Translations under genes and position numbers: made by a program | Assembly: GCA_029821515.1 (NCBI GenBank) | Contig: JALGTD010000016.1 | Location: 1 to 12,463 of the forward strand | DNA length: 12,463 nucleotides | Origin: Candidatus Zipacnadia bacterium | GTDB lineage: Bacteria > Armatimonadota > Zipacnadia > Zipacnadales > Zipacnadaceae | Direction: 5' to 3' | The notes under the pieces: model-generated | What the model was told of the DNA's origin: nothing | Databases searched by the model: none | Seen by the model: only the letters and a program-made list of their open reading frames with translations | Shown here: in pieces, positions 1 to 7,648 of the stretch | Position numbering within the stretch: the stretch's first letter is position 1 | How the letters are laid out: the number at the start of each line of letters is the position of its first letter

Positions 1-711
1 CAGTTGTACGATGCTATGGAGCAGGTTCCCCGGACAGACGATGGTTTGGTCAGGATTGATCGCAACCGGCCTCATTCGTCCTACGGCTTCACTGACACAG
101 TGGCCAAGACTGGCAAGGTCTTCTTCTCCTCGCTGCTATACTGGGAGGCTGCTCGGAAGCTGGCTAAGCTGTGCGCGATGGCGGAGTATCACGACGAGGC
201 CCACATCTGGTACGAGCGGGCCGAGCCACTGGCGCGGAGCCTGGAGCAGTTCTATGACAACGAATATGGCCTGTACCGAGCGGCCTCCGGGGACTGCAAT
301 CAACTCGACCTGTGGGGCAGTGCTTATGCGGCAGTGCTGCGGCTGGCGTCGAAAACCCGGGAGCGGCAGACAGGACAGTTTTTCTGCGAGGTGCCGGAGG
401 CGAGCCTCTGGCAGGGCCATGTGCGCCACCTGCCCGCCGGCGAGTACTGGGAAGAATTGCTGACCGACATTGAGCCTGAGACCTACCAGAATGGTGCTTA
501 CTGGGCGGTGCCCAGCGGCTGGGTAGCCCAGGCGATGGCGCTGGACGATGAGGACGCCGCTCGGAACTTTATTGCGGAACTGCTGGAGGTATGGCGAACC
601 GAGGGTGTCTTTGAGTGTATCAGCCCCTACGCCGCGCCCAGGGCCAAAGGCTACGCGGCCAGCGCTAGCTGCGTGCTGGGGGCGGTGCGGCCTGACAGGA
701 GGCTGGGGTAG
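1..711 (+). CDS. Six-hairpin glycosidase-like protein, C-terminal part (5' truncated)
   Basis: The reading frame is open to the left window edge (the first codon is CAG), so this is the last 236 or so codons of a longer protein. Its content suits the end of an (alpha/alpha)6 'six-hairpin' glycosidase-like domain: helical, rich in aromatic and acidic residues, with YGFTDTV near residue 27, a paired-helix stretch LLYWEAARKLAKL, DLWGSAYA near 102-109 and YQNGAYWAVPSGW near 161-173. Motifs such as DxWGxA and QNGxYW are typical of these carbohydrate-active folds and line the active-site cleft. The catalytic acids cannot be assigned from a fragment. It ends with TAG and is followed after 3 bp by the next ORF, so the two are probably cotranscribed. 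Family number and substrate are unknown; a non-catalytic member is possible. Confidence 0.6.
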   Translation, partial: QLYDAMEQVPRTDDGLVRIDRNRPHSSYGFTDTVAKTGKVFFSSLLYWEAARKLAKLCAMAEYHDEAHIWYERAEPLARSLEQFYDNEYGLYRAASGDCNQLDLWGSAYAAVLRLASKTRERQTGQFFCEVPEASLWQGHVRHLPAGEYWEELLTDIEPETYQNGAYWAVPSGWVAQAMALDDEDAARNFIAELLEVWRTEGVFECISPYAAPRAKGYAASASCVLGAVRPDRRLG

Positions 712-714
712 CTG

Positions 715-1008
715 ATGCTGCGTCCGCTTGAGTCGAAGGTGTGTGAAGTTGAGCAGGCCACTGGTGAGCGCATAGTCCTGCGAGGGGTAAAGACGCCTGA
801 TTCCAGTGTGCGCGGGCGCATCAGCTCTCGGCCGGGTTACTTGCTGCTGGAATATCGCGATGAGACGGCCGGGTATTTCTGGCATCACGACATCATCAGA
901 GAATTGCTGGCGCTGATTCGCCAGGGACAACGCGATTTCGTGTTGTACGACTGGAGCACACTATTCGCAGGACCACCAGATAATGCAATCAATGAAGCGG
1001 ACAAATGA
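715..1008 (+). CDS. Hypothetical 97-residue protein
   Basis: A short ORF starts with ATG 3 bp after the stop of the glycosidase-like gene and ends 6 bp before the parvulin gene. An AGGAGG lies 12 nt before the ATG, inside the upstream gene, which supports translation. The product is hydrophilic and mixed in charge, with no signal peptide or membrane segment. Its middle (YLLLEYRDETAGYFWHHDIIREL, described here only as an aromatic and His-rich stretch around residues 42-64) looks like a folded alpha/beta core, and the C-terminus is Asn, Asp and Lys rich. I do not recognise a family. Tight packing between two same-strand genes argues that it is real. The 264-residue ORF antisense to it looks like a shadow. 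Confidence 0.55.
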   Translation: MLRPLESKVCEVEQATGERIVLRGVKTPDSSVRGRISSRPGYLLLEYRDETAGYFWHHDIIRELLALIRQGQRDFVLYDWSTLFAGPPDNAINEADK

Positions 1009-1014
1009 TGACAT

Positions 1015-1974
1015 ATGCACAGCACTAGTATCTCAGTGATGAAAATAACCTGCGTGACTATCGGAGTGTTATGCCTCACCCTCGCGGCAATCTCCTGTGG
1101 CGACAGTGGTGGGGATGAGGAGACGCGAGTGGTAGCCAAGGTTAATGGAACGCCCATTACCGAGCGTCAGCTCGTCGAGCAGCTCAGGTATGGTCCGGGC
1201 CCGAAAGTGCTGCTGAGGATGATAGATGAGCGCCTGATCGCCGCTGAGGCGGCCCGGCGCGGCATCAAGCCCACTCCTCAGCAGGTCGAACTGAAGCTGA
1301 GCCAGGCAGCCTCCCGCTTCGGCTCGGAGAAAGACCTCAAAGATATACTGCGTGAGCGAGGCCACTCCCTGGCGGAACTAAAGGACCGCCTGCGGCTGGA
1401 TGCTATGCTCGACCGGATAGCGACCGAGCAGATCACTGTTGAAGATTCCCAGATAGCGCAGTACTACCAGGAAAACATTGACGAGTTCTCTTATAGCGAG
1501 CAAGTGCGAGCGCGGATGATTCTCACTCAGGTGCGCCAAAATGGCGAGGCGCTCAAAGAGGCGCTGGACAGCGGCGGCGATTTCGCTGGGCTGGCCCGGC
1601 AGTTCTCTACGGACCCGGCTACCAGCGACCAGGGCGGGGATATGGGCTATTTCGAGCGCGAAGACTATGCCGAGGAAATCAGCGAGGTGGCTTTTTCGCT
1701 GGAGCCGGGGCAGACCAGTGAGGTCTTCGAGGTGCCTGACGGATTCTGCATTCTGAAGGTCGAAGACCGCCGCCCTGCCGCAGTGAAGTCTCTGGAGGAG
1801 GTCCGGGAGCAGATCATCGCCCGCCTCAAGCACAAACAGCGAGATAAGATGCGCCGGCAGTGGCTTATTGAAGAGCGCAAGCGTGCCGGCTTGGTAATCA
1901 GCGACCCGCGGCTGCGTGAGTTAGTGGAGGCCCTGGCGGAAGTTACACCCCCGCCCAATCCTTTCGAATTCTGA
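1015..1974 (+). CDS. PpiC/SurA-like peptidyl-prolyl cis-trans isomerase lipoprotein
   Basis: This predicted envelope foldase catalyses proline cis-trans isomerisation and acts as a chaperone for exported proteins. Residues 9-28 form a lipoprotein signal: MK, a hydrophobic stretch and a loose lipobox AISC, with C28 as the likely lipidated cysteine. Residues about 38-160 form a SurA/PrsA-type helical chaperone domain (VNGTPITERQLVEQL, RMIDERLIAAEAARRGI). A parvulin domain spans about 161-254, with the family landmarks VRARMIL, GGDFAGLARQFSTDP, DQGGDMGYF, VAFSLEPGQ and a final LKVEDR. The tail is basic and helical and ends in a proline-rich TPPPNPFEF. ATG 1015 gives a longer n-region; internal ATG 1039 would give a classical lipoprotein signal and may be the true start. 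Neither has a strong SD. The domain call is firm; PrsA versus SurA orthology is not. Confidence 0.9.
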   Translation: MHSTSISVMKITCVTIGVLCLTLAAISCGDSGGDEETRVVAKVNGTPITERQLVEQLRYGPGPKVLLRMIDERLIAAEAARRGIKPTPQQVELKLSQAASRFGSEKDLKDILRERGHSLAELKDRLRLDAMLDRIATEQITVEDSQIAQYYQENIDEFSYSEQVRARMILTQVRQNGEALKEALDSGGDFAGLARQFSTDPATSDQGGDMGYFEREDYAEEISEVAFSLEPGQTSEVFEVPDGFCILKVEDRRPAAVKSLEEVREQIIARLKHKQRDKMRRQWLIEERKRAGLVISDPRLRELVEALAEVTPPPNPFEF

Positions 1975-1981
1975 CTCTAAG

Positions 1982-2683
1982 CTACGGCAATATCCGCTCC
2001 GTGCGGAAGCGCGGCCAGAGCTTGGCGATTTGAAAGCCCTCGGCGTATTTGACCCCGCATTGATGCCCCCGGGTGCGGGCTACTACCTCAATAAACTGCC
2101 CCACGTCCATATTGTCGTGATCCATCATCCACTGGACCTGGCTCTGGTGGCACAGCAGAGCTTCCCGTTTCTTCGCAAAGGTCTCGGTGATGTCCACGTA
2201 CAGCTCCGGGATGAAGTTGGTTCCCGCGACGGTGTCCATATAGAGAAGGGCGGCAATGTGGTCTTGCTCCGGGTGGTCCGTCTCAATATGGGGGACGCTG
2301 GATAGAAAGCTGGCAGCGAAGACCATCTCGGAGCAGACGCGGTGGTCGGGATGGTAGTCGTCGGGTGAGTGAGTGATGATAACGTCAGGGTCGGCCCAGC
2401 GGATGGCATCAATCATCAGCGTGCGGGTGCGCTTATCGTGAAAGAGCCATTCGTCCTCCTCACCAATCATCAGAAACTGCGCCCCGATAGTCTCGGCGGC
2501 CTTGCGGGCCTCGTTCGTGCGGACCTCAGCCAGCTCGTCGGGGGGAATTACGACGCTGCCCATATTGCCGTTGGTGCAGACCACGTTGAAGACCTCGTCG
2601 CCCCGCTCGACATACTTGGCCAGAGTCCCGGCACACAGAAACTCAATATCGTCCGGATGTGCTCCCACTGCCATTATGCGCAT
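1982..2683 (-). CDS. LmbE/PIG-L family zinc-dependent deacetylase
   Basis: This is a predicted metal-dependent N-acetyl hydrolase of the family that includes GlcNAc-PI deacetylase, MshB and BshB. The N-terminal strand MRIMAVGAHPDD carries the signature AHPDD (H9, D11, D12 from the chosen start). The second zinc motif HSPDDYHPDH lies near 105-114. A CTNGNMGS loop and ARKAAETIGA follow the family order. The length of 233 residues is normal for BshB-type proteins. I chose ATG 2683 because it begins directly at the core strand and has a GGA about 7 nt upstream. The ORF extends to ATG 2695, but a GAGAGG abuts that codon with no spacing. The gene lies downstream of glyA on the same strand and is probably the last of that transcript. 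The substrate is unknown; a sugar-conjugated thiol or polysaccharide precursor is possible. Confidence 0.9.
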   Translation of the reverse strand: MRIMAVGAHPDDIEFLCAGTLAKYVERGDEVFNVVCTNGNMGSVVIPPDELAEVRTNEARKAAETIGAQFLMIGEEDEWLFHDKRTRTLMIDAIRWADPDVIITHSPDDYHPDHRVCSEMVFAASFLSSVPHIETDHPEQDHIAALLYMDTVAGTNFIPELYVDITETFAKKREALLCHQSQVQWMMDHDNMDVGQFIEVVARTRGHQCGVKYAEGFQIAKLWPRFRTERILP

Positions 2684-2722
2684 AGCTGGTTCCATCCTCT
2701 CTTGTATAGATTACAGATTTGC

Positions 2723-3976
2723 TCACAAGTCTTCGTAGATGGGGAAGGCCTCGCACAGCTCGCGGACTTCGCCCCGTATCTCTTCGAGGACCTCGGGGTT
2801 ATCACGGCCTTCGTGGACGGCGCGGGCCATCCACTGGGCAACCAGCTTCATCTCCGGTTCCTTCATACCCCGACTGGTCAGGCCGGGCGTGCCTGGGCGG
2901 ATGCCGCTGGTCTCGGTAGCTGGAGCGGGATCTCCGGGGATAAGGTTCTTGTTGACTATCATACCCGTCGTCTCCAGCAAATCCGCAGTCTCCCGACCAG
3001 TAATACTCTTGTTGCGCAAGTCAACCAGTAGCAAGTGATTGTCGGTGCCGCCGGTCACCAGCGTGAAGCCCTGTTCCTGGAGAGTCTGACCCAGGGCCTG
3101 GCAGTTGCGGATGATCTGGCGCTGATACTCGCGAAAGCCAAACTCGCCGGCTTCCTTGAAGCAGACTGCTTTGGCAGCGATGATCTGCATAAGTGGCCCC
3201 GCCTGGATGCCGGGGAAAACGGCGCGGTCAATCTGCTCGGCGTACTGTTGCCTGCACAGTATCATCGCCCCCCGCGGCCCGCGCAGAGTCTTATGAGTTG
3301 TCGAGGTAATCACATCAGCATAGGGCACGGGAGTGGGATGGGTCTCAGCGGCGACCAGCCCGCAGATGTGGGCAATGTCGGCCATCAAGTATGCGCCCAC
3401 CTCGTCGGCAATCTCCCGGAACTTGCGGAAATCAATAATGCGCGGGTAAGCGCTGTAGCCGGCGATGATCAGCTTGGGTCGCACCTCTTTGACCTGCTCC
3501 AGGATCATATCGTAGTTGAGCCGGTCGGTTTCCGGGTCCAGGCTGTAGAAGTGCGATTCATAGAACTGGCCGCTGAAGCTGATAGGTGAGCCGTGAGTGA
3601 GATGACCGCCGGTGGCTACGGTCAGCGCCATTATCTTATCGCCAGGCTCAAGCAGGGCATAGTAGGCCGCCATATTGGCCTGCGAGCCAGTATGAAGCTG
3701 GACGTTGGCATGGTCAGCGCCGAACAGGCCGGTGGCGCGATCAATGGCCAACTGTTCCAGCTCGTCATAAAACTCGCAGCCATTGTAGAAGCGCCTACCG
3801 GGGTAACCCTCGGCATACTTGTTGGTGAAGACCGAGCCCATCGCTGCCATCACCGCGCGGCTGGCATAGTTCTCCGAGGGGATGAGCATCAGCGTGGTCT
3901 TCTGGCGCTCCAGCTCGCCCTGCATGATCTTGTAGACCTGGGGGTCAGCCTGGCGCCAACTGCGATTCATCGGCAT
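2723..3976 (-). CDS. glyA: Serine hydroxymethyltransferase
   Basis: This PLP enzyme converts serine and tetrahydrofolate to glycine and 5,10-methylene-tetrahydrofolate in the cytosol, the main entry of one-carbon units. The 417-residue length is typical. Visible landmarks are LIPSENYAS (about 31-39), the NKYAEGYPGRRFYNG segment (52-66), HTGSQAN (95-101), GGHLTHGSP (123-131), SAYPR (175-179) and the PLP-binding THKTLRGPRGA with lysine K229. The C-terminal folate and PLP region includes TSGIRPGTPGLTSRGM. Small departures from the commonest sequence are HICGL for HIAGL and RGPRGA for RGPRGG; neither removes a catalytic residue. The start is ATG 3976 (MPMNRSW) or ATG 3970, both with weak SDs. It follows the TIM-barrel gene after 89 bp and precedes the deacetylase gene, suggesting a shared transcript with purH. 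Confidence 0.97.
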   Translation of the reverse strand: MPMNRSWRQADPQVYKIMQGELERQKTTLMLIPSENYASRAVMAAMGSVFTNKYAEGYPGRRFYNGCEFYDELEQLAIDRATGLFGADHANVQLHTGSQANMAAYYALLEPGDKIMALTVATGGHLTHGSPISFSGQFYESHFYSLDPETDRLNYDMILEQVKEVRPKLIIAGYSAYPRIIDFRKFREIADEVGAYLMADIAHICGLVAAETHPTPVPYADVITSTTHKTLRGPRGAMILCRQQYAEQIDRAVFPGIQAGPLMQIIAAKAVCFKEAGEFGFREYQRQIIRNCQALGQTLQEQGFTLVTGGTDNHLLLVDLRNKSITGRETADLLETTGMIVNKNLIPGDPAPATETSGIRPGTPGLTSRGMKEPEMKLVAQWMARAVHEGRDNPEVLEEIRGEVRELCEAFPIYEDL

Positions 3977-4065
3977 TATCTCTCACTTCTTCCGACCGAG
4001 CAGTAATTAGTTGTATAGAGACGAACTCTCTGATAAAGTCCTACAAAGCTTCGCTGAAGACTGCG

Positions 4066-4827
4066 CTATGACCTCCTCCGCAGTGCTGCTTGCATGCGAC
4101 CACACAGATTGGGATCATCCATTGCTGCAGAAGCAACAGCCACGGCATCAGCGCCGGCGGCGATGACCTTACGGGCTTGCTCAGATGTGCGGATCCCCCC
4201 GCCGATGATTAACACCCGCTCGGGCCGGCGCAGGCGGTTGATAACCTGGCTGCCGTGCTCGCTGGGCGCATCGCCGACATTGACGTGGAAGATATTCACG
4301 CCAACTCCTGCCATCACCTCAACAGCCTGCTCGGTATCCGGCGTGTCGTGCACACCGATCTTCGCGATGAAGGGGAGGCTGGTTGCGTCGAGGATCGCGC
4401 TGATCCACTCGCGCAGTGCAGGCCAGTTGTCCCGGCGCAGCAGGGCCGAGCTCAGGCCGCGGCTGACAAACATGTCCATAGTTGAATGCAGGCATTCCGA
4501 GATGTAGTCCGCCCCCGCCTCTTCAGCGGCCAGGAAGAAGTCAATAGTATCATCCAGGTTGACACTAGCTACACTCACACCCACTGCTGCCCCGCTGTCC
4601 CGGGCGGCGGCCACATGCTCGTTCAGATAGTCACCATAGTTTTCGCGGCCGGGTTTGAACACAAAGTCACGGTTATATGGCACGTCGTCGCGGGCGTCAA
4701 CAATGAACGTGCCCAGCACCACCAGCGCCGCCCCGGCGCCGTATTCGGCACACCACGGCCCGTTGCTGTGACTGCCGATCTCGGCCAGTACCACGCCGTT
4801 TTTCAGTGGGCTCACAGAATCTTTCAT
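4066..4827 (-). CDS. TIM-barrel, FMN-oxidoreductase-like protein (dihydrouridine synthase/DHOD-like)
   Basis: This 253-residue protein reads as a beta/alpha barrel. It has an N-terminal strand VVLAEIGSHSNG (12-23), strands AAVGVSVASV and ADYISECLHS (106-115), a KIG strand end (FIAKIG, 153-158), NIFHVNVGDA (178-187), and the phosphate-binding pair IIGGGIRT (207-214) and AGADAVAVASAAM (224-236). The last two match the FMN phosphate grip of dihydroorotate dehydrogenases and dihydrouridine synthases. The overall order recalls, from memory, the archaeal 'NifR3-related' TIM-barrel proteins of unknown function. The position of their HCR-like motif is here CLHS, so a catalytic Dus cysteine is not obvious beyond C112. 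A strong SD (GGAGGAGG) precedes ATG 4827. It sits 28 bp after purH and before glyA, which hints at a link to nucleotide or one-carbon metabolism. The exact function is unknown. Confidence 0.7.
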   Translation of the reverse strand: MKDSVSPLKNGVVLAEIGSHSNGPWCAEYGAGAALVVLGTFIVDARDDVPYNRDFVFKPGRENYGDYLNEHVAAARDSGAAVGVSVASVNLDDTIDFFLAAEEAGADYISECLHSTMDMFVSRGLSSALLRRDNWPALREWISAILDATSLPFIAKIGVHDTPDTEQAVEVMAGVGVNIFHVNVGDAPSEHGSQVINRLRRPERVLIIGGGIRTSEQARKVIAAGADAVAVASAAMDDPNLCGRMQAALRRRS

Positions 4828-4855
4828 GTTTGGCCTCCTCCTATACTGAGCAGTC

Positions 4856-6493
4856 TCAATGCCAGAAGTGGCGCATGCCGGTGAAGACCATCACCAGGCC
4901 GTGTTCGTTGGCCGCGGCGATGACCTCCTCGTCGGCTCGCGAGCCGCCTGGCTGGACGATAGCAACCGCGCCCGTAGCTGCGGCGGCATCAAGCCCATCA
5001 CGAGCCGGGAACATTGCATCAGAGGCCAGCACTGCGCCTCGGGCGCGTTGGCCGGCTTTCCGCGCAGCGATGAGGCATGAGTCAATCCGGCTCATCTGCC
5101 CGGCGCCGCAGCCGACCAGTCTTTTTCCCTGAACCAGAATGATCGCGTTGCTCTTGACGTGCTTGGCCACTTTGTCAGCGAACAGCAGCGATTCAAGCTG
5201 CTCTTCGGTGGGTTGCTTATCGGTTACCACCTGGATATCGCCGGGTGCGACAAACTGGACGTCCTCGTCCTGGACCACGAGTCCGCCGGGGATCTTTTTC
5301 AGATCAAAATCGGGCTGCCCGGTGGCCTCGAACTGGTCCATCTGCATTATACGCAGGTTCTTGTGCCGGCGGAGAATCTCCAGCGCCTCGGGTTCGTAGC
5401 CGGGCGCCACCAATGCCTCCACAAAGGCACTGATGATCATTGATTCCTCATCGCCAGACTCTTCCCGATATCGGGGCGCGATGATATCGAAAAGAAACTC
5501 CTTGCTGCCAATCATTTGAGCAGTTTCGGCATCAATAAGCCGATTGAAACCCAGCACTGAGCCGAACGCCGAGATCGGGTCGCTGGCCCAGGCATCCTGA
5601 AAGGCCTGCCCCAGCGTCGCGGCGCTGGCCAGCCCGCAGGGGTTGAGGTGCTTGATGATCACGGCAGTCGGCTCGTCGAAATCCCGGGCTGTCGTCAGCG
5701 CAGCGGTCAGGTCCAGATAGTTATTGAAGGACAGGTCACGCTCACCGTGAATCTTCTCAGCGCGGGCCAGACCAGCTTCAGCAGCATCAACCTGGGCATA
5801 GACGGCCGCCTGCTGGTGGGAATTCTCCCCGTAGCGCAGATCACTGCCTTGCTTGACATACCAGGGGGCAAAGTAGGTCGGAAATTCGCTGTCCGCTTCG
5901 GCAAATTGCCGGGAGAGGTATTGCGCAATAGCCGCATCATACTGGCCAGTGTGAGCGAAGACCTCCAGAGCCAGTTGCCGGCGCGTCTCAAGCGAGACAG
6001 TACCGCTGTTGGCCTGCATCTCGGCAATTATCTCGTCATAGCGGTCAGGATTGCACACCGCCGCCACGCTGGCGAAGTTCTTGGCGGCCGAGCGCAGCAT
6101 AGTCGGCCCGCCGATGTCAATATTCTCGACGGCATCGTCCAACGTCACATCGGGCTGAGCGATGGTCTCTTGGAAGGGATACAGATTTACCACCACCAGA
6201 TCAATTAGTTCTATACCATGCTCTTTGGCCTCTTCCAGGTGCCGGGGTATATTCCGATTGGCCAGCAGCGCACCGTGAATCTTGGGATGCAGCGTTTTGA
6301 CGCGTCCCTCCATCATCTCGGGAAAGCCGGTGTAATCTTCCACCGTGGTCACTGGCACGCCCCCTTCTTGCAAAGCGCGCATCGTTCCTCCAGTGGAGAG
6401 GATAGCAACGCCCATCTCGGTAAGCTGGCGGGCAAATTCAACCACTCCAGATTTGTCGGAGACGCTGATTAGGGCTCTTTGGATCTTGGGCAT
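4856..6493 (-). CDS. purH: Bifunctional AICAR transformylase / IMP cyclohydrolase
   Basis: PurH catalyses the last two steps of purine synthesis: formylation of AICAR with 10-formyl-tetrahydrofolate, then ring closure to IMP. The N-terminal MGS-like IMP cyclohydrolase domain (about 1-150) shows SVSDKSG, ILSTGGT, GFPEMMEGRVKTLHPKIHG and NIDIGGPTMLRSAAKN. The transformylase domain has LRYGENSHQ (219-227), the catalytic K281-H282 in KHLNPCGLAS, SDPISAFG, and C-terminal SDAMFP, QPGGS and FTGMRHF. At 545 residues it is longer than many family members (about 510-530). Extra sequence lies near 331-357, where FLFDIIAPRY and FVEALVAPGY look like two versions of one motif. The terminus is RHFWH where RHFRH is usual. 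An AAAGGA lies 10 nt before ATG 6493. It follows btuC after 129 bp. Confidence 0.96.
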   Translation of the reverse strand: MPKIQRALISVSDKSGVVEFARQLTEMGVAILSTGGTMRALQEGGVPVTTVEDYTGFPEMMEGRVKTLHPKIHGALLANRNIPRHLEEAKEHGIELIDLVVVNLYPFQETIAQPDVTLDDAVENIDIGGPTMLRSAAKNFASVAAVCNPDRYDEIIAEMQANSGTVSLETRRQLALEVFAHTGQYDAAIAQYLSRQFAEADSEFPTYFAPWYVKQGSDLRYGENSHQQAAVYAQVDAAEAGLARAEKIHGERDLSFNNYLDLTAALTTARDFDEPTAVIIKHLNPCGLASAATLGQAFQDAWASDPISAFGSVLGFNRLIDAETAQMIGSKEFLFDIIAPRYREESGDEESMIISAFVEALVAPGYEPEALEILRRHKNLRIMQMDQFEATGQPDFDLKKIPGGLVVQDEDVQFVAPGDIQVVTDKQPTEEQLESLLFADKVAKHVKSNAIILVQGKRLVGCGAGQMSRIDSCLIAARKAGQRARGAVLASDAMFPARDGLDAAAATGAVAIVQPGGSRADEEVIAAANEHGLVMVFTGMRHFWH

Positions 6494-6622
6494 AGCAAGG
6501 TAATCCTTTCTTGAGTATAGCGAACGCGGCTCGACAGCGGAGCTGGCGAGCAGGGGTAGTAGCTGACTGCAGTGTTCTATTCGCTGCGTAGGCGCAGAAT
6601 TCCTCTAAGTGGATGAGATCAG
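6494..6622 (-). other. btuC-purH intergenic spacer, no clear terminator or promoter
   Basis: Read on the minus strand, the spacer holds a small hairpin (CTGCG-CCTA-CGCAG) not followed by a U-tract, so it does not look like an intrinsic terminator. A TATACT at + positions 6514-6519 could be a -10 element, but nothing resembling a -35 lies 16-19 nt upstream. The SD of purH is at its end. The spacer is therefore compatible either with readthrough from the B12 operon or with a weak unrecognised promoter. Confidence 0.4.
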
Positions 6623-7648
6623 TTAGAACTCGTATTCGCGGGCACGGTGCAGCAGATAGAGGAAGAAGGGCGCACCGATGAGGGAGGTTACGATACCGAT
6701 GGGGATCTCGCCGGCCATATTGGCAGCGATGTCGGCCAGGCCGAGTATGACGCCACCGCCGAGGAAGCATAGTGGCAAGAGAATGCGATGCTGCGGGCCG
6801 ACCAGTAGACGGATCAAATGGGGGACAATCAGCCCGATGAAGCCGATGGCGCCGGTGACGGCAACCGCCGCTGCCGCCAGCAGCGAGGCCAGCGTCAGCA
6901 GAATCAGCTTGACGCGCTCGACCGGCACGCCCAGATAGTAGGCCTGTTCGTCGCCCATTAGCAGTACATTCAGCTCTCGCGAATAGAAATAGACGACCAC
7001 CGAGGCCCCGATGGCGTAGGGCAGGATCATCTGCACTTCCGGCCAGCCGCGGTTGGCCAGGCTACCCATCATCCAGATAATGACCAGATCCAAGTCGCCC
7101 TGTTGGCCGCGGATAAGAATGAACGAGGAGATAGCCGAGGCCAGTGAGCCCAGCGCGATGCCGGTCAGCAGGAGTAGCGTCACCGGCGTCCGTCCCCCCC
7201 GGCGTGACAGCAGGTACACAGCCGCCGAGACGGCCAGTGCCCCGAGGAACGCGCAGATCGGCACCGGGCTTAATCCCCAGATTCCGATATTTAGGCCCAG
7301 CATAATGGCAGCGGTGGCTCCGAGTGTTGCCCCGGCTGATACACCCAGGATTGACGGAGCAGCCATCGGATTCTGAAAGAAGCTCTGCATAACGGCTCCG
7401 GCCACAGCCAGCGCCGCCCCGACCAGCAGTGCCAGCAGCAGACGCGGCAGGCGAATGCCCAGTACGATGGACTGTTCGGCGGCAGTTGCCTGTGGTGCCA
7501 GGCTGCTCAGGCCGGGCACGCGGCTGACCAGTATGCGCATTGCCTTCTGGGGTGGAAGCGGGGAAGGGCCGGTTGCCAGAGAGATGGCGACCGTGGCAAT
7601 CAGCAGCAATACAAGACCTGCTGTCACCAGCGCCTGGTGCCGGCTCAT
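6623..7648 (-). CDS. btuC: Vitamin B12 ABC transporter permease (FecCD family)
   Basis: This integral membrane subunit forms the translocation path of a type II ABC importer. The 341 residues are mostly hydrophobic and the pattern fits about ten transmembrane helices. Hallmarks of the FecCD/BtuC family are LGIRLPRLLLALLVGAAL, the AGAVMQSFFQNPMAAPSILG segment, GAIGFIGLIVPHLIRLLVG, and the C-terminal GEIPIGIVTSLIGAPFF near the coupling region. The start codon overlaps the btuD stop as ATGA (7648-7645), so translation is probably coupled. Sequence alone cannot separate B12 from haem or siderophore permeases; the cobalamin riboswitch upstream of the operon and the BtuF-like binding protein make B12 the best substrate. 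Confidence 0.92.
   Translation of the reverse strand: MSRHQALVTAGLVLLLIATVAISLATGPSPLPPQKAMRILVSRVPGLSSLAPQATAAEQSIVLGIRLPRLLLALLVGAALAVAGAVMQSFFQNPMAAPSILGVSAGATLGATAAIMLGLNIGIWGLSPVPICAFLGALAVSAAVYLLSRRGGRTPVTLLLLTGIALGSLASAISSFILIRGQQGDLDLVIIWMMGSLANRGWPEVQMILPYAIGASVVVYFYSRELNVLLMGDEQAYYLGVPVERVKLILLTLASLLAAAAVAVTGAIGFIGLIVPHLIRLLVGPQHRILLPLCFLGGGVILGLADIAANMAGEIPIGIVTSLIGAPFFLYLLHRAREYEF

Noticed and set aside
136..930. Long minus-strand open frame (264 codons) antisense to the glycosidase-like gene and the 97-residue gene
   Set aside because: Its translation is Arg/Pro/Gln-rich and low in recognisable fold, it overlaps two better-supported genes, and it looks like a GC-rich shadow frame.
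1980..2010. Hairpin CGCTCCG/CGGAAGCG as terminator between the convergent genes
   Set aside because: It lies inside the deacetylase coding end, needs a bulge and a 2-nt loop, and lacks a U-tract.
2369..3031. Plus-strand open frame opposite the deacetylase and glyA (220 codons)
   Set aside because: It is antisense to two clear enzymes, crosses their boundary and shows no coherent domain.
3977..4065. Promoter or terminator in the 89-bp gap before glyA
   Set aside because: A 5-bp AGAGA/TCTCT hairpin has no U-tract, and TTGTAG/TATACA elements are 23 nt apart, outside the usual spacing.
6494..6622. Intrinsic terminator in the btuC-purH spacer
   Set aside because: The only hairpin (CTGCG/CGCAG) is 5 bp and not followed by a T-run.
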